From an uncultured Oceanospirillales bacterium (GTDB lineage Bacteria; Pseudomonadota; Gammaproteobacteria; Xanthomonadales; SZUA-36), in NCBI GenBank assembly GCA_913055655.1, contig CAJXKA010000001.1:1674842-1738841 (forward strand): a stretch of DNA of 64,000 nucleotides. The letters are read 5' to 3'. The notes beneath the pieces are model-generated. The model did no database searches. It was not told the origin of the DNA and was given only the letters and a program-made list of their open reading frames with translations. A program made the translations under genes and the position numbers. Below are positions 34,598 through 42,873 of this stretch, piece after piece. Position 1 is the stretch's first letter, and every line of letters starts with the position of its first letter.

Positions 34598-35474
34598 GGG
34601 ACGGCGTCTCCTTCAAGGCGTCAGGCGTCTGAGTATATTCGCACACCACGAAGTCGTCGAAATCGATAAATTCATCGCGGGTTGGCGCCCATTCGGGTGA
34701 GTTGCCGCCGAAGAATGTCGAGAAATACATCGCATCAATACCAAATTCCAGGTCGGCGGTGCGGTAGAGGAAATCGTGGATACCCAGCACCTGTTCACCG
34801 TCAACCCAGGCCTGCAGCAGGCCATCGGCGGTGCCCGGCGTATTCATCTGCACATGGTGCGTGACCTGGTACCAGCGGCCCGGCTCAAAGGTGAATGGGC
34901 GACCCTCAATCACGTAACCATAATCGTCACCGCAAGCCTCGACATTGTGCGGCCCATACAGGTACTGCACGGCTTTCCCGCCGGCACGCCACATGCCCCG
35001 CGCTGAAAACCCGCCCGGATCGTGCTGACAACCGCTGGGTGCCGAGCCACCCACCAGGCCCGGAAGCTTTCCGCCGAGTACGAAATCGAATCCGGGTGCG
35101 AACCGGACCCGGTAACCGAGATACAGGGAATCGTATGCCTGGTTGAAGGTAAGCTTCCATTGCGCACCGCCCGCCCCCGGGCCAACGCCACCGGCCGGGT
35201 AGTGAACGCGCAGCCAGCGACCCGCACCATCACCGGAACCCTGGATGACCTCGACCCGGCCGTCGTCGATGCCGTTGTTCCACGACGGCGCGTTCCATTT
35301 ATCCAGGCCAACGTAGGCGCCGACCGGATCATCGTTGAAATCATTGGCGAAAACGGGCGCCGGGCATGACGCGGAATCGTGCGCTGTTGCGGCCATCGTG
35401 AGCGGAAACGACAGGCAGGCCAGTGTCGTTGCGAGGCCCAGGGCCAGTGAAGAAAAGTTGCGAGTGGCCACCAT
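34578..35474 (-). CDS. secreted polysaccharide lyase family 14-like protein
   Basis: A 298-aa protein with a signal peptide (to about residue 30) and a concanavalin-type jelly roll. The strands match PL14/heparin-lyase-like domains: SLYLGYRVRFAPGFDFVLGG, KLPGLVGG, WYQVTHHVQMNTPG and FSTFFGGNSPEW, with a closing acidic FIDFDDFVV. It may cleave alginate, glucuronan or a related acidic glycan, or only bind it. Three Cys pairs suggest disulfides. It is the first gene of a two-gene minus-strand operon with the 114-aa hypothetical. There is no alginate transporter nearby. Confidence 0.7.
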   Translation of the reverse strand: MVATRNFSSLALGLATTLACLSFPLTMAATAHDSASCPAPVFANDFNDDPVGAYVGLDKWNAPSWNNGIDDGRVEVIQGSGDGAGRWLRVHYPAGGVGPGAGGAQWKLTFNQAYDSLYLGYRVRFAPGFDFVLGGKLPGLVGGSAPSGCQHDPGGFSARGMWRAGGKAVQYLYGPHNVEACGDDYGYVIEGRPFTFEPGRWYQVTHHVQMNTPGTADGLLQAWVDGEQVLGIHDFLYRTADLEFGIDAMYFSTFFGGNSPEWAPTRDEFIDFDDFVVCEYTQTPDALKETPSHADQPR

Positions 35475-35528
35475 GATGGCCCAAGGCTACTACGAATCAC
35501 TGTTAAGGATGTCGGGATTCACCACCGC

Positions 35529-35534
35529 TATAAT
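35529..35534 (+). promoter_or_regulatory. -10 element (TATAAT) before mgtC-like gene
   Basis: A perfect TATAAT lies 29 bases before the ATG at 35564, giving a leader of about 23 bases. The -35 region is not recognisable at normal spacing, so the promoter may depend on an activator. Confidence 0.45.
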
Positions 35535-35563
35535 CATCGGGTTGTCCATGCTTCGGGACCGAC

Positions 35564-35998
35564 ATGCTCGAACTTGAAACCTATGTTCACTGGTTGACTT
35601 ACCTCGTTGCCGCGATCGTGCTGGCGTTACCCGTGGCGTGGAACCGCGAGACCGAGAGCCGCACCATCGGCCTGCGCACCTTTCCGCTGGTATCGGTCGG
35701 CTCCTGCGCCTACGTCCTGATCGGTCGCGCCTTCATCGGCGACGCCGACCCGGACGCCATGGCGCGGATCATGCAAGGCCTGATGACCGGCATCGGGTTC
35801 GTGGGTGGCGGCGCCATCCTGAAACACGAGAAGCACGTCTACGGCACGGCCAGCGCTTCTTCCATCTGGATCACCGGCGCCCTCGGCGCCGCGGTCGGCT
35901 TCGGTGAGTGGGCGCTCGCACTGATCCTCAGCCTGCTGAACTTTGTGCTGATCCTGGTCCTGGACCGGCTCAAGCCGATCGCGAACGGGGATTCGTGA
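35564..35998 (+). CDS. MgtC/SapB-family membrane protein
   Basis: A 144-aa protein with four to five membrane helices. It contains the MgtC core: GxRTFPLVSVGSCAYVL (TM2), GLMTGIGFVGGGAILK (the conserved glycine-rich turn) and YGTASASSIWITGALGAAVG. It lacks the C-terminal cytosolic domain of Salmonella MgtC, like many short homologues. MgtC affects Mg2+ adaptation and F1Fo ATPase activity, but the short forms are unproven. The stop overlaps the following MBL-fold gene (GTGA), so they are co-translated. Confidence 0.88.
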   Translation: MLELETYVHWLTYLVAAIVLALPVAWNRETESRTIGLRTFPLVSVGSCAYVLIGRAFIGDADPDAMARIMQGLMTGIGFVGGGAILKHEKHVYGTASASSIWITGALGAAVGFGEWALALILSLLNFVLILVLDRLKPIANGDS

Positions 35999-36966
35999 GC
36001 GTGGGCGATCGCGTGATCGCGCAAGTTTTCGGGGCGCTGCTGGCGCTGTTCATGTTGATCACCCCTGCCCTGGCGAGCGCCGCCGGGTGTGAGGTGGAAC
36101 TGTTCGTGCTCGGTGCCGGCCAGGATGCCGGCGCACCGCATATCGGCTACCCGGAAGACCCCGCCTGGGCAGACCCCGAACTGGCGCAGACCGCCACGTC
36201 CATCGCGGTCGTGGACCATGTCGACGGTCAGCGTTTCCTGTTCGAGGCGACACCCCACGTGACCCGCCAGCTCCAGTTGCTCGATGCCCTCGCGCCCACT
36301 GACAGCCCCGGACTGGGTCTCGATGGTGTGTTCCTCACCCACGCTCACATCGGCCACTATGCCGGGCTCATGTACTTCGGCCGTGAAGGCGCCGGCGCCA
36401 ATGGCATTCCCGTGTTCGTCATGCCCCGGTTCGCGGCGTTCCTGCGGGAAAACGGGCCGTGGAGCCAGCTGGTCGTCCTCGAAAACATCGTCATCGAAGC
36501 CCTGGCCGCCGATACGCCCGTGATGGCCGGCGCACGGGTGCAGGTGACGCCGCTGCCCGTCCCGCATCGGGATGAATTCTCGGAAACCGTGGGGTTCGTC
36601 ATCACCACGGGTGCTTCGAAAACACTGTTTCTGCCGGATCTCGACAGCTGGGAGGAATGGTTGGCAGCATCCGGCATCGACCTGGCCACCCGGGTGGCTG
36701 AGTTCGATCACCTGTTCGTCGACGCCACGTTCTTCCAGGACGGCGAATTAACCGGGCGCGACATGTCGGAAATTCCACACCCCCGCGTGATGGACACCAT
36801 GGACCGGCTCGCATCCCTGTCGCCGGAACTGCGCCGCAGGGTGCGGTTCATTCACTACAACCACACCAATCCCATCCGCTTCGTGACGTCACCGGAATCG
36901 GAAGTGGTCGGGAAAAGGGGCTTCGGGGTGGCGCGGGCCGGAGACCGGCTGTGCCTGTCACCCTGA
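35995..36966 (+). CDS. exported metallo-beta-lactamase-fold hydrolase (PqqB-like)
   Basis: A 323-aa protein with a signal peptide (about residues 1-28) and an MBL fold. The zinc motif HxHxGH appears as H116-A-H118-I-G-H121 in LTHAHIGHYAGL, followed by PVPHRDEFSETVGF and a late FIHYNHTNP His. The order and spacing resemble PqqB-like enzymes, but no PQQ genes are nearby. The GTG at 35995 overlaps the mgtC stop (GTGA); a second GTG at 36001 is possible. The substrate is unknown. It could act as a periplasmic lactonase or phosphodiesterase. Confidence 0.8.
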   Translation: MSVGDRVIAQVFGALLALFMLITPALASAAGCEVELFVLGAGQDAGAPHIGYPEDPAWADPELAQTATSIAVVDHVDGQRFLFEATPHVTRQLQLLDALAPTDSPGLGLDGVFLTHAHIGHYAGLMYFGREGAGANGIPVFVMPRFAAFLRENGPWSQLVVLENIVIEALAADTPVMAGARVQVTPLPVPHRDEFSETVGFVITTGASKTLFLPDLDSWEEWLAASGIDLATRVAEFDHLFVDATFFQDGELTGRDMSEIPHPRVMDTMDRLASLSPELRRRVRFIHYNHTNPIRFVTSPESEVVGKRGFGVARAGDRLCLSP

Positions 36967-36984
36967 ACTTCTAACTTTGTAAAT

Positions 36985-37482
36985 TCAGCCCCCGCGACGC
37001 GTGATCGCCCAGCTGTCGAACGCCATCGTGCCGGCGATGACTGCTTCCCAGGTGATCTTGTCGTACGTGAAGGACACGTGTTCGGAAACATCCAGGGGCA
37101 TGTTGTCGGGATAACGGTTATTCAGTTGCTCGTGCCGCACTGAAACGACTCGCGCTTCCTCGAGTGTGATCGTGAAGTAGTGCTCTTCCGTGCCCGTCGC
37201 GGAGGGGCGGTGGAACAGGAACTCCACTTTTGCGATGGTGCCGTTCTTGCCAAGGGTGTCATGTAACAGCGGCGTGGCCCGGTCAATCCGCTTGGTCGCA
37301 ATCACCGGGCTTTGCTGGCGCCTGCCCCGGGGGTTGCCCGTGTTCGGGTCAAAGGGTGCATTGATTTCGTGCTGAAACGCGAACCACTCGACGTGGTCTT
37401 CCATGCCAATGCTGGTCACCTCCCCCTTGATCTCCCCGGAACTGTTGGATTCAAAGGGTGGTGAGTAAATACTGAGGGCCAT
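36985..37482 (-). CDS. orphan Hcp-family (type VI secretion tube) protein
   Basis: A 165-aa protein of the Hcp1/PF05638 fold: the MALSIYSPPFESNSSGEIKG opening, an ATKRIDRATPLLHDTLGKNG helix and VSFTYDKITWEAVIAGTMAFDSW near the end. The start follows a strong GGAGGAAACACC site. No VgrG, sheath, baseplate or ClpV gene is in the window. The gene follows dctM by 11 bases on the same strand, so it is probably cotranscribed with the TRAP genes. The longer open frame upstream is dctM read in another frame. Confidence 0.8.
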   Translation of the reverse strand: MALSIYSPPFESNSSGEIKGEVTSIGMEDHVEWFAFQHEINAPFDPNTGNPRGRRQQSPVIATKRIDRATPLLHDTLGKNGTIAKVEFLFHRPSATGTEEHYFTITLEEARVVSVRHEQLNNRYPDNMPLDVSEHVSFTYDKITWEAVIAGTMAFDSWAITRRGG

Positions 37483-37493
37483 GGTGTTTCCTC

Positions 37494-38789
37494 CTAGTCG
37501 ATCAGGCCGAAATAGCGCGGCAGTGCCTCGCTGACGGCGGGGATGTAGGTCACCACCATCAGGGCCAGGAACATGGCGATGAACATCGGCACCATGGGCC
37601 GGACGATCTGGCCGATGCTGGTCCGGGCCACGGCGCAGCCGACGAACAGGATACTGCCCACCGGCGGGGTGCACAGGCCGATGCACAGGTTCAGTACCAT
37701 CATGATGCCGAACTGCAGCGGCGACATGCCCAGTTCCACCGCGACCGGCAGGAAGATGGGCGTGAAGATCAGCACCGCCGGGGTCATGTCCATGAACACG
37801 CCCACCATCAGCAGCACCAGGTTGATCATCAGCAGGATGATGAACGGGTTTTCGCTGAGGTCGATCATGGTGCTGGCCACCAGCGCCGGGATGTTCTCGT
37901 AGGCCAGGATCCACGACATGGCGATGGACGTGGCGATCAGGAACATCACGATCGCGGTGGTTTCGACCGATTTCAGCAAGATCGCCTTCAGCTCGGCCAG
38001 GTTGATCTCGCGGTAGATGAACATCGACAGCACCCAGGCGTAGAGCACGGCGATGGCGCCGGCCTCGGTGGCGGTGAAGATGCCGGAAATGATGCCGCCG
38101 ATGACCAGCACGATCAGGAACAGGCTGGGCAGCGCGGCCAGCGTGGTGCGCAACATGACGCCCAGCGGCACCCGGTCACCCGCCGGGTATCCCTTGCGTT
38201 TTGCATAGATGGCGCAGACCCCCATCAGTGCCAGGCCCACCAGCAGTCCGGGCAGGTAACCCGCCACGAACAGCGCCGCAATTGAGGCGCCACCGCTGGC
38301 CACGGCGTAGATGATCAGGATATTGCTGGGCGGGATCAGCAGCCCGGTGGTGGATGCCGTGACCGTCACCGCGGCGTTGAAATCACGGTCGTAACCGGCC
38401 TTGTTCATTTCCGGAATCATGAACCCGCCCACCGCTGACGTGGCGGCGACGGCCGAGCCTGAAATGGCGCCGAACAGCATGCAGGAAATGACATTGACGA
38501 ACGCCAGCCCACCCGGGATTGCGCCGACCAGCGCCTTTGAGAACCCTACCACCCGCCGGGCGATGCCACCCTGGGCCATCAGCTGACCCGAAAGGATAAA
38601 CAGCGGAATGGCGAGCAGCGAGAAACTGTCAATACCGCCGGCCATGCGCTGGGCGATGGTCGTGACGGCCGGGTCAAAACCCATGGTCAGCAGCATGGTG
38701 GCCAGCGTGGCCAGGCCCAGGCTGAAGGCGATGGGCACGCCCAGCGCGAACAGCACCGCGAACGTCAGCAGCAGCACCGCGATGGTCAT
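37494..38789 (-). CDS. dctM: TRAP transporter large permease (DctM)
   Basis: A 431-aa membrane protein with about 12 helices and DctM signatures: FALGVPIAFSLGLATL near the N-terminus, LLIPPSNILIIYAVASGG, and the GLCTPPVGSILFVGCAVA segment. It forms the sodium-driven channel for organic acids delivered by the periplasmic binding protein. Its start overlaps the dctQ stop by four bases. The TRAP operon order here is dctP, dctQ, dctM, then the Hcp gene. Confidence 0.95.
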   Translation of the reverse strand: MTIAVLLLTFAVLFALGVPIAFSLGLATLATMLLTMGFDPAVTTIAQRMAGGIDSFSLLAIPLFILSGQLMAQGGIARRVVGFSKALVGAIPGGLAFVNVISCMLFGAISGSAVAATSAVGGFMIPEMNKAGYDRDFNAAVTVTASTTGLLIPPSNILIIYAVASGGASIAALFVAGYLPGLLVGLALMGVCAIYAKRKGYPAGDRVPLGVMLRTTLAALPSLFLIVLVIGGIISGIFTATEAGAIAVLYAWVLSMFIYREINLAELKAILLKSVETTAIVMFLIATSIAMSWILAYENIPALVASTMIDLSENPFIILLMINLVLLMVGVFMDMTPAVLIFTPIFLPVAVELGMSPLQFGIMMVLNLCIGLCTPPVGSILFVGCAVARTSIGQIVRPMVPMFIAMFLALMVVTYIPAVSEALPRYFGLID

Positions 38790-39274
38790 GCCTCACCCCC
38801 ATGTTCGTGGGTGGTTGCTGGCGCCAGCGCGAACAGGCAGATCAGCACCCCGGTCACCGGGATCACCGAGTAAACGAACGCCACGGGGATGCCCAGTACG
38901 GCCGAGTGCTGCTTCAGTTCCCAGGTCAGCGCCACCAGTTTCGAGCCGCCAATAACCAGTACGCACAGGGCAAAGATGATGATGACGGCGATGGTGAACC
39001 ACCGCAGCCACACCTCCGCCCGCCCGCTGACTTTCTGCACCAGCAGGTCCAGGCCCAGGTGGACATGGTGCCGGCTGGCGTAGGCCGCGCCCAGCAGGGT
39101 CACCCAGATCAACAGGAACCGGGCGACTTCCTCGGTCCAGGAACTGGGCGCCGAGAACACGTAACGGGAAATGACCTGCCAGCCGACGGCCACCACCAGC
39201 CCCACCATCAGCACGACCAGCACGTTTCTCAGGATGGCCTCCAGCACATTCGCCAGCGCGTTGACCGGTTTCAT
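38786..39274 (-). CDS. dctQ: TRAP transporter small permease (DctQ)
   Basis: A 162-aa protein with four membrane helices and the DctQ signature (WQVISRYVFSAPSSWTEEVARFLLIW). It joins DctM in the membrane complex. Overlaps of four bases with both neighbours indicate a single translational unit. Length is typical of the family. Confidence 0.92.
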   Translation of the reverse strand: MKPVNALANVLEAILRNVLVVLMVGLVVAVGWQVISRYVFSAPSSWTEEVARFLLIWVTLLGAAYASRHHVHLGLDLLVQKVSGRAEVWLRWFTIAVIIIFALCVLVIGGSKLVALTWELKQHSAVLGIPVAFVYSVIPVTGVLICLFALAPATTHEHGGEA

Positions 39275-40251
39275 TCCACTGCCTCCAGGGCCCTGATCAG
39301 TCGGCCGATCTCGGTGCCGTCATACGACGCTTTCATTTCTTCAACCGCGGCCATGAATGGCGCCTTGTCGGGGTAGGTCACGGTCACGCCCGCCGCCTTC
39401 ACGGCCGCCAACGCTTCCTCGGTGGCCGCGTTCCACAAGTCACGCTGGTAGGCCACGGAATCGTCCACGGCCCGCTGCACCCATTCGCGCTGCTGCTCAT
39501 CCAGCGACTCCCAGATGTACTCGCTCATCAGCAGCATGTCGGGCACCGCGGTGTGTTCATTCAGCGCGTAGTACTTGCAGACCTCGTAATGCCCGGAGAG
39601 ATAGAACGACGGCGGGTTATTCTCCGCCCCGTCGACCACGCCCTGCTGCAGGGCGGAGTAGAGCTCGCCCCAGCCGATAGGTGTCGCGCTGCCGCCCATC
39701 GCCGCAATCATGCTGACCGCGGTCTGGCTCTTCATCACGCGGATTTTCTTGCCGCCGATATCGGCCGGCTGTTCCACCGGCGTGTCAACCATGTAGAAAC
39801 TGCGGCTACCGGCATCGTAATAGCCCATGCCTTTCAGCCGCGCCACGGACACCGACGCCAGCAGTTCCTTGCCGACGTCCGAATCGAGCGCCTTGAGCAC
39901 ATGCTCGCGGTCGCGGAACACGTAGGGAATGCTGAAGACTTTCATGCTGGGCACGAACGCTTCCAGTGGCGCGGTGGAGACCTTGGTCATGGCGATGGAG
40001 CCGATCTGCACCAGTTCCACCAGGTCGCGTTCCGCGCCCAGTTGACCACCGGGGTAGATGTCCACGCGCATGGTGCCGCCGGAGTATTCCGCGAGGCGTT
40101 CGGCCATGTGCACCATGCCGAGGTGCACGGTGTGCTGGGTATCCAGCGCGTGCGCCAGTTTCAGCACCACCTGGTCGTCCTGGCGGGCGCAGGCGCCTGA
40201 AAGCGCGGCGACGGTGACCATTACCAGCCAAACCCATCGGGATCGCATCAT
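39271..40251 (-). CDS. dctP: TRAP transporter solute-binding protein (DctP)
   Basis: A 326-aa exported protein. A basic N-terminus (MMRSRW) and hydrophobic segment precede a SGACAR sequence that may be a lipobox. The body has the DctP landmarks: LKLAHALDTQHTVHLGM, the ELVQIGSIAM strand and MKSQTAVSMIAAMGGSATPI, whose Arg/Lys region normally binds a carboxylate. It delivers a C4-dicarboxylate or similar acid to DctQM. The frame is open 31 codons upstream without a signal peptide; the ATG at 40251 was chosen. The ligand cannot be predicted. Confidence 0.9.
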   Translation of the reverse strand: MMRSRWVWLVMVTVAALSGACARQDDQVVLKLAHALDTQHTVHLGMVHMAERLAEYSGGTMRVDIYPGGQLGAERDLVELVQIGSIAMTKVSTAPLEAFVPSMKVFSIPYVFRDREHVLKALDSDVGKELLASVSVARLKGMGYYDAGSRSFYMVDTPVEQPADIGGKKIRVMKSQTAVSMIAAMGGSATPIGWGELYSALQQGVVDGAENNPPSFYLSGHYEVCKYYALNEHTAVPDMLLMSEYIWESLDEQQREWVQRAVDDSVAYQRDLWNAATEEALAAVKAAGVTVTYPDKAPFMAAVEEMKASYDGTEIGRLIRALEAVE

Positions 40252-40420
40252 CGGGTTGTTTTTATGTGAGCCTGCATGTGGACAGGCAGTATAAACCCAG
40301 TTTGCCCGCCCAGCGGCCCGGGTAGCTTTTACCAGGGCGTGCAATTCCTACCGGCACGAAGCGGGTGCCCTGCCCTGGCTACCGCCCCAAAACCCCGTCA
40401 CCGCAAGGGGTTCACGAAAC

Positions 40421-40437
40421 TGGCACGCCAGTTGCAT
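40421..40437 (+). promoter_or_regulatory. consensus sigma-54 promoter for csbD-like gene
   Basis: TGGCACG-CCAG-TTGCAT is a complete match to the sigma-54 consensus, including spacing. The start of transcription is expected near 40447, giving a leader of about 27 bases with an ACGGAGGT ribosome site. An AACCCC/GGGGTT inverted repeat (40391-40412) lies nine bases upstream and may bind an enhancer-binding activator. Confidence 0.85.
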
Positions 40438-40473
40438 CTAACCCTGTGAACCCGAACATCACGGAGGTCTGTC

Positions 40474-40671
40474 ATGAACTGGGACACCATTGAAGGCAAC
40501 TGGAAGCAATTCAAGGGCAAGGCCCGCGCGCAATGGGGCAAGCTCACCGATGATGACTGGGACCAGGTTGAAGGCCGCCGCAAACAGCTGGCGGGCAAGA
40601 TCCAGGAACGTTACGGCAAGTCCCGCGAGGCCGCGGAACGCGAAGTCGACGACTGGATTGACTCGATCTGA
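40474..40671 (+). CDS. CsbD-family stress protein
   Basis: A 65-aa protein matching the CsbD/YjbJ family end to end: NWDTIEGNWKQFKGKARAQW, then a WDQVEGRRKQLAGKIQERYG stretch and a C-terminal acidic helix. Members are abundant stress-induced proteins of unknown biochemistry. A perfect sigma-54 promoter and a strong terminator frame the gene, so it is a high-output, single-gene transcript. This differs from the stress-sigma control known for relatives in Bacillus and E. coli. Confidence 0.95.
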   Translation: MNWDTIEGNWKQFKGKARAQWGKLTDDDWDQVEGRRKQLAGKIQERYGKSREAAEREVDDWIDSI

Positions 40672-40723
40672 CCCTGGCCTGGCTTTATTCCCGGCGGCTC
40701 TCTCTCCATCGCCAGCCCCGCTA

Positions 40724-40764
40724 CCGCGCCGGACCCGCCCAGGCGGACCGGCGCGGATTTTCTT
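40724..40764 (+). terminator. strong rho-independent terminator of csbD-like gene
   Basis: CCGCGCCGG (40724-40732) pairs with CCGGCGCGG (40748-40756), and the inner CCGCC/GGCGG extends the stem to a two-base loop. It is followed by ATTTTCTT. Confidence 0.85.
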
Positions 40765-40778
40765 CGCCTCATTTGTAT

Positions 40779-41993
40779 TCAGTGACCCGAGCGCGCGCTG
40801 ACACCTTCCCGGAGTATCGAAATGGCCTCGTCAAAGTCCTCCCGGGTGGCGACCAGCGGCGGCAGGAACCGCACCACGTTGCCGCCGGCTGACGGCACGA
40901 TCAGGCCCCTGTCACGCAGCAGCGCGACCAGGTCCCCCGGCGGCTCCGCCACCTGGATACCGATCATGAACCCCCGGCCGCGGATATCAATGATGTAGTC
41001 CGGAAACTCGGCCTTGAGCGCATTCAGCCGCTCCATGACATGGGCGCCGTTGGTGGCCACGTTGTCCATGACCCCTTCTTCTTCCATGGCCTCCAGGGTC
41101 GCCAGCGCCGCGGCACAGACCAGGGGCGCGCCGCCGAAGGTCGTGCCGTGCGAACCCGGTTTGAACAGGCCGGCATGGCGGTCGTCGATCCACACCGCGC
41201 CGATGGGCGAACCGTTGCCCAGGCCCTTGGCCATACCGATCGCGTCCGGGCGGATGCCCGCCTGCTCGAAAGCGAAAAATGTGCCGGTACGGCCCACGCC
41301 GCACTGCACCTCGTCCACCAGCATCAGGATGCCTTTCTCGTCGCACAACGCACGCAGCTCGCGAAGGAAATCCACCTCCGCGGGGCGGATGCCACCTTCG
41401 CCCTGGATGGTCTCGACCAGCACGGCCGCGGTATCGTCGTCGACCGCCTGGCGGAAACTGTCGATGTCGTTGAATTTCGCCGTGACGAAACCCGGCACCA
41501 GCGGCCGGAACCCACCCTGGATCTTCTCCTGCGGCGTCGCGCTCATCCCGCCGAAGGTGCGTCCGTGAAAGGCCTGGTCGGCAACAACCACCTTGAAACA
41601 CCGTCCTTCCTGGCCGCATTTCGCCTGGCCATACAGACGGGAGAGCTTGACCAGGGTTTCATTCGCCTCGGCACCGCTGTTGCAGAAGAACACCTTGCCG
41701 CCGCCGCCCGCCAGGGCATCCAGCTTCGCAGCCAGTCGCGCCTGCGGTGCATTCCGGAACAGGTTGCTGACATGGGTCAATTCGGCGGCATGGGCCTGGA
41801 TGGCGCTGACCACTTTCGGGTGGGAATGCCCCATCGTCACCACCGCGATACCGGCGCAGAAATCCAGGTACGACTTGCCGTCATCGTCCCAAAGGCGCGT
41901 GCCGCGACCCCGAACGAACGTGATGGGCGGCAAGCCGTAGTTGCCGAGCACGTGGTCGTTGTACAGCTGTTCAGTGTCCTGGGAGATGGTCAT
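40779..41993 (-). CDS. argD: ArgD-type acetylornithine/succinyldiaminopimelate aminotransferase
   Basis: A 404-aa class III PLP enzyme. Landmarks: the GRGTRLWDDDGKSYLDFCAG opening, FCNSGAEANE, the AFHGRTFGGMSATPQEK segment, LMLVDEVQCGVGRTG and the PLP-lysine region GMAKGLGNGSP. It transfers an amino group between acetylornithine (or succinyl-diaminopimelate, or a gamma-aminobutyrate-like compound) and 2-oxoglutarate. The ATG at 41993 is preferred over a GTG at 42005. No other arginine genes are adjacent, so the precise substrate is open. It is divergent from the SGNH hydrolase gene. Confidence 0.88.
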   Translation of the reverse strand: MTISQDTEQLYNDHVLGNYGLPPITFVRGRGTRLWDDDGKSYLDFCAGIAVVTMGHSHPKVVSAIQAHAAELTHVSNLFRNAPQARLAAKLDALAGGGGKVFFCNSGAEANETLVKLSRLYGQAKCGQEGRCFKVVVADQAFHGRTFGGMSATPQEKIQGGFRPLVPGFVTAKFNDIDSFRQAVDDDTAAVLVETIQGEGGIRPAEVDFLRELRALCDEKGILMLVDEVQCGVGRTGTFFAFEQAGIRPDAIGMAKGLGNGSPIGAVWIDDRHAGLFKPGSHGTTFGGAPLVCAAALATLEAMEEEGVMDNVATNGAHVMERLNALKAEFPDYIIDIRGRGFMIGIQVAEPPGDLVALLRDRGLIVPSAGGNVVRFLPPLVATREDFDEAISILREGVSARSGH

Positions 41994-42112
41994 GGATGTT
42001 CGCACTCAGAATTTCGATGGTCTTGAATCGGCCTGGCCGGGTGGTTTCCCCACGGCGACTGGGAAGTATAGACTGCCATTTCGACCAATACTCCCTGACT
42101 TTAAGGCTCGAT

Positions 42113-42868
42113 ATGCAGAACACGAAGAACGCTTTCACCCGGCTACTTTGTGCCACCACCGCGTTGCTTCTAAGCGCCCTGGCGACGGCGGACACGCTGT
42201 CGACCATGCCACTGCCCCGCGGGGTGAGTTATGAATGGATGTCGCTTTCAAGGTGGTTCGAAATGCACGCCGAAGATATCGCCCTGGCCGAAGCCGGTGA
42301 GGCGCCGCTGGTGTTCATCGGCGATTCCATCACGGAAGGCTGGGAGCACGCGGGCGCGGAACAGTGGCAGAAACACTTCCTGCCGCGCGGCGCCGTGGAT
42401 TTCGGCATCGGCGGTGACATTACCGGCAACCTGCTCTGGCGCCTGGACAATGGCGCAGCCAGCAACCTGGACCCCAGGGCCGTGGTGCTGTTGATCGGCA
42501 TCAACAACAACTGGTTCACCGAAGACCCGCCGGCGACCATCGCCGATGGCATCGAGGCCGTCGTCGACAAGTTGCAGGCCGTATACGCGAATGCGGACAT
42601 CCTTCTGCTGGGCGTGTTTCCCGCCGGAGAAATGCCGGATGACCCGCAGCGGGCTGCAGTGGCGGCCATCAACCGGGATATCCAGCCGCTGGGCGAACGG
42701 GAACGGGTGACGTACCTGGATATCGGCCGGAAATTCCTGCAGGACGATGGCCGTATTGCCGCCGACATCATGCCGGACTTCCTGCACCTCTCACCCGAGG
42801 GTTACCGCATCTGGGCCGAGGCGATCGCGCCCTGGGTGGATGAACGGGTGCCGGCCAAAGACGGATAA
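42113..42868 (+). CDS. secreted SGNH/GDSL hydrolase
   Basis: A 251-aa esterase with a signal peptide (to about residue 27) and the four SGNH blocks: block I VFIGDSITEGW with catalytic S72, the GIGGDITGN glycine block, LLIGINNNW with the oxyanion Asn, and the DFLHLSPEGY block with D222 and H225. The overall match is to platelet-activating-factor acetylhydrolase-like SGNH enzymes. It hydrolyses esters of lipids or acetylated glycans outside the cytoplasm. The frame is open further upstream, but the ATG at 42113 starts the signal peptide. Confidence 0.88.
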   Translation: MQNTKNAFTRLLCATTALLLSALATADTLSTMPLPRGVSYEWMSLSRWFEMHAEDIALAEAGEAPLVFIGDSITEGWEHAGAEQWQKHFLPRGAVDFGIGGDITGNLLWRLDNGAASNLDPRAVVLLIGINNNWFTEDPPATIADGIEAVVDKLQAVYANADILLLGVFPAGEMPDDPQRAAVAAINRDIQPLGERERVTYLDIGRKFLQDDGRIAADIMPDFLHLSPEGYRIWAEAIAPWVDERVPAKDG

Positions 42869-42873
42869 AGGTT

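Noticed and set aside
36985..37482. Evidence for a type VI secretion locus
   Set aside because: Only an Hcp-like gene is present; no sheath, VgrG, baseplate or ATPase gene is in the window.
36985..37914. 309-aa version of the Hcp gene
   Set aside because: The first 144 residues are dctM read in another frame. A strong ribosome site precedes the ATG at 37482.
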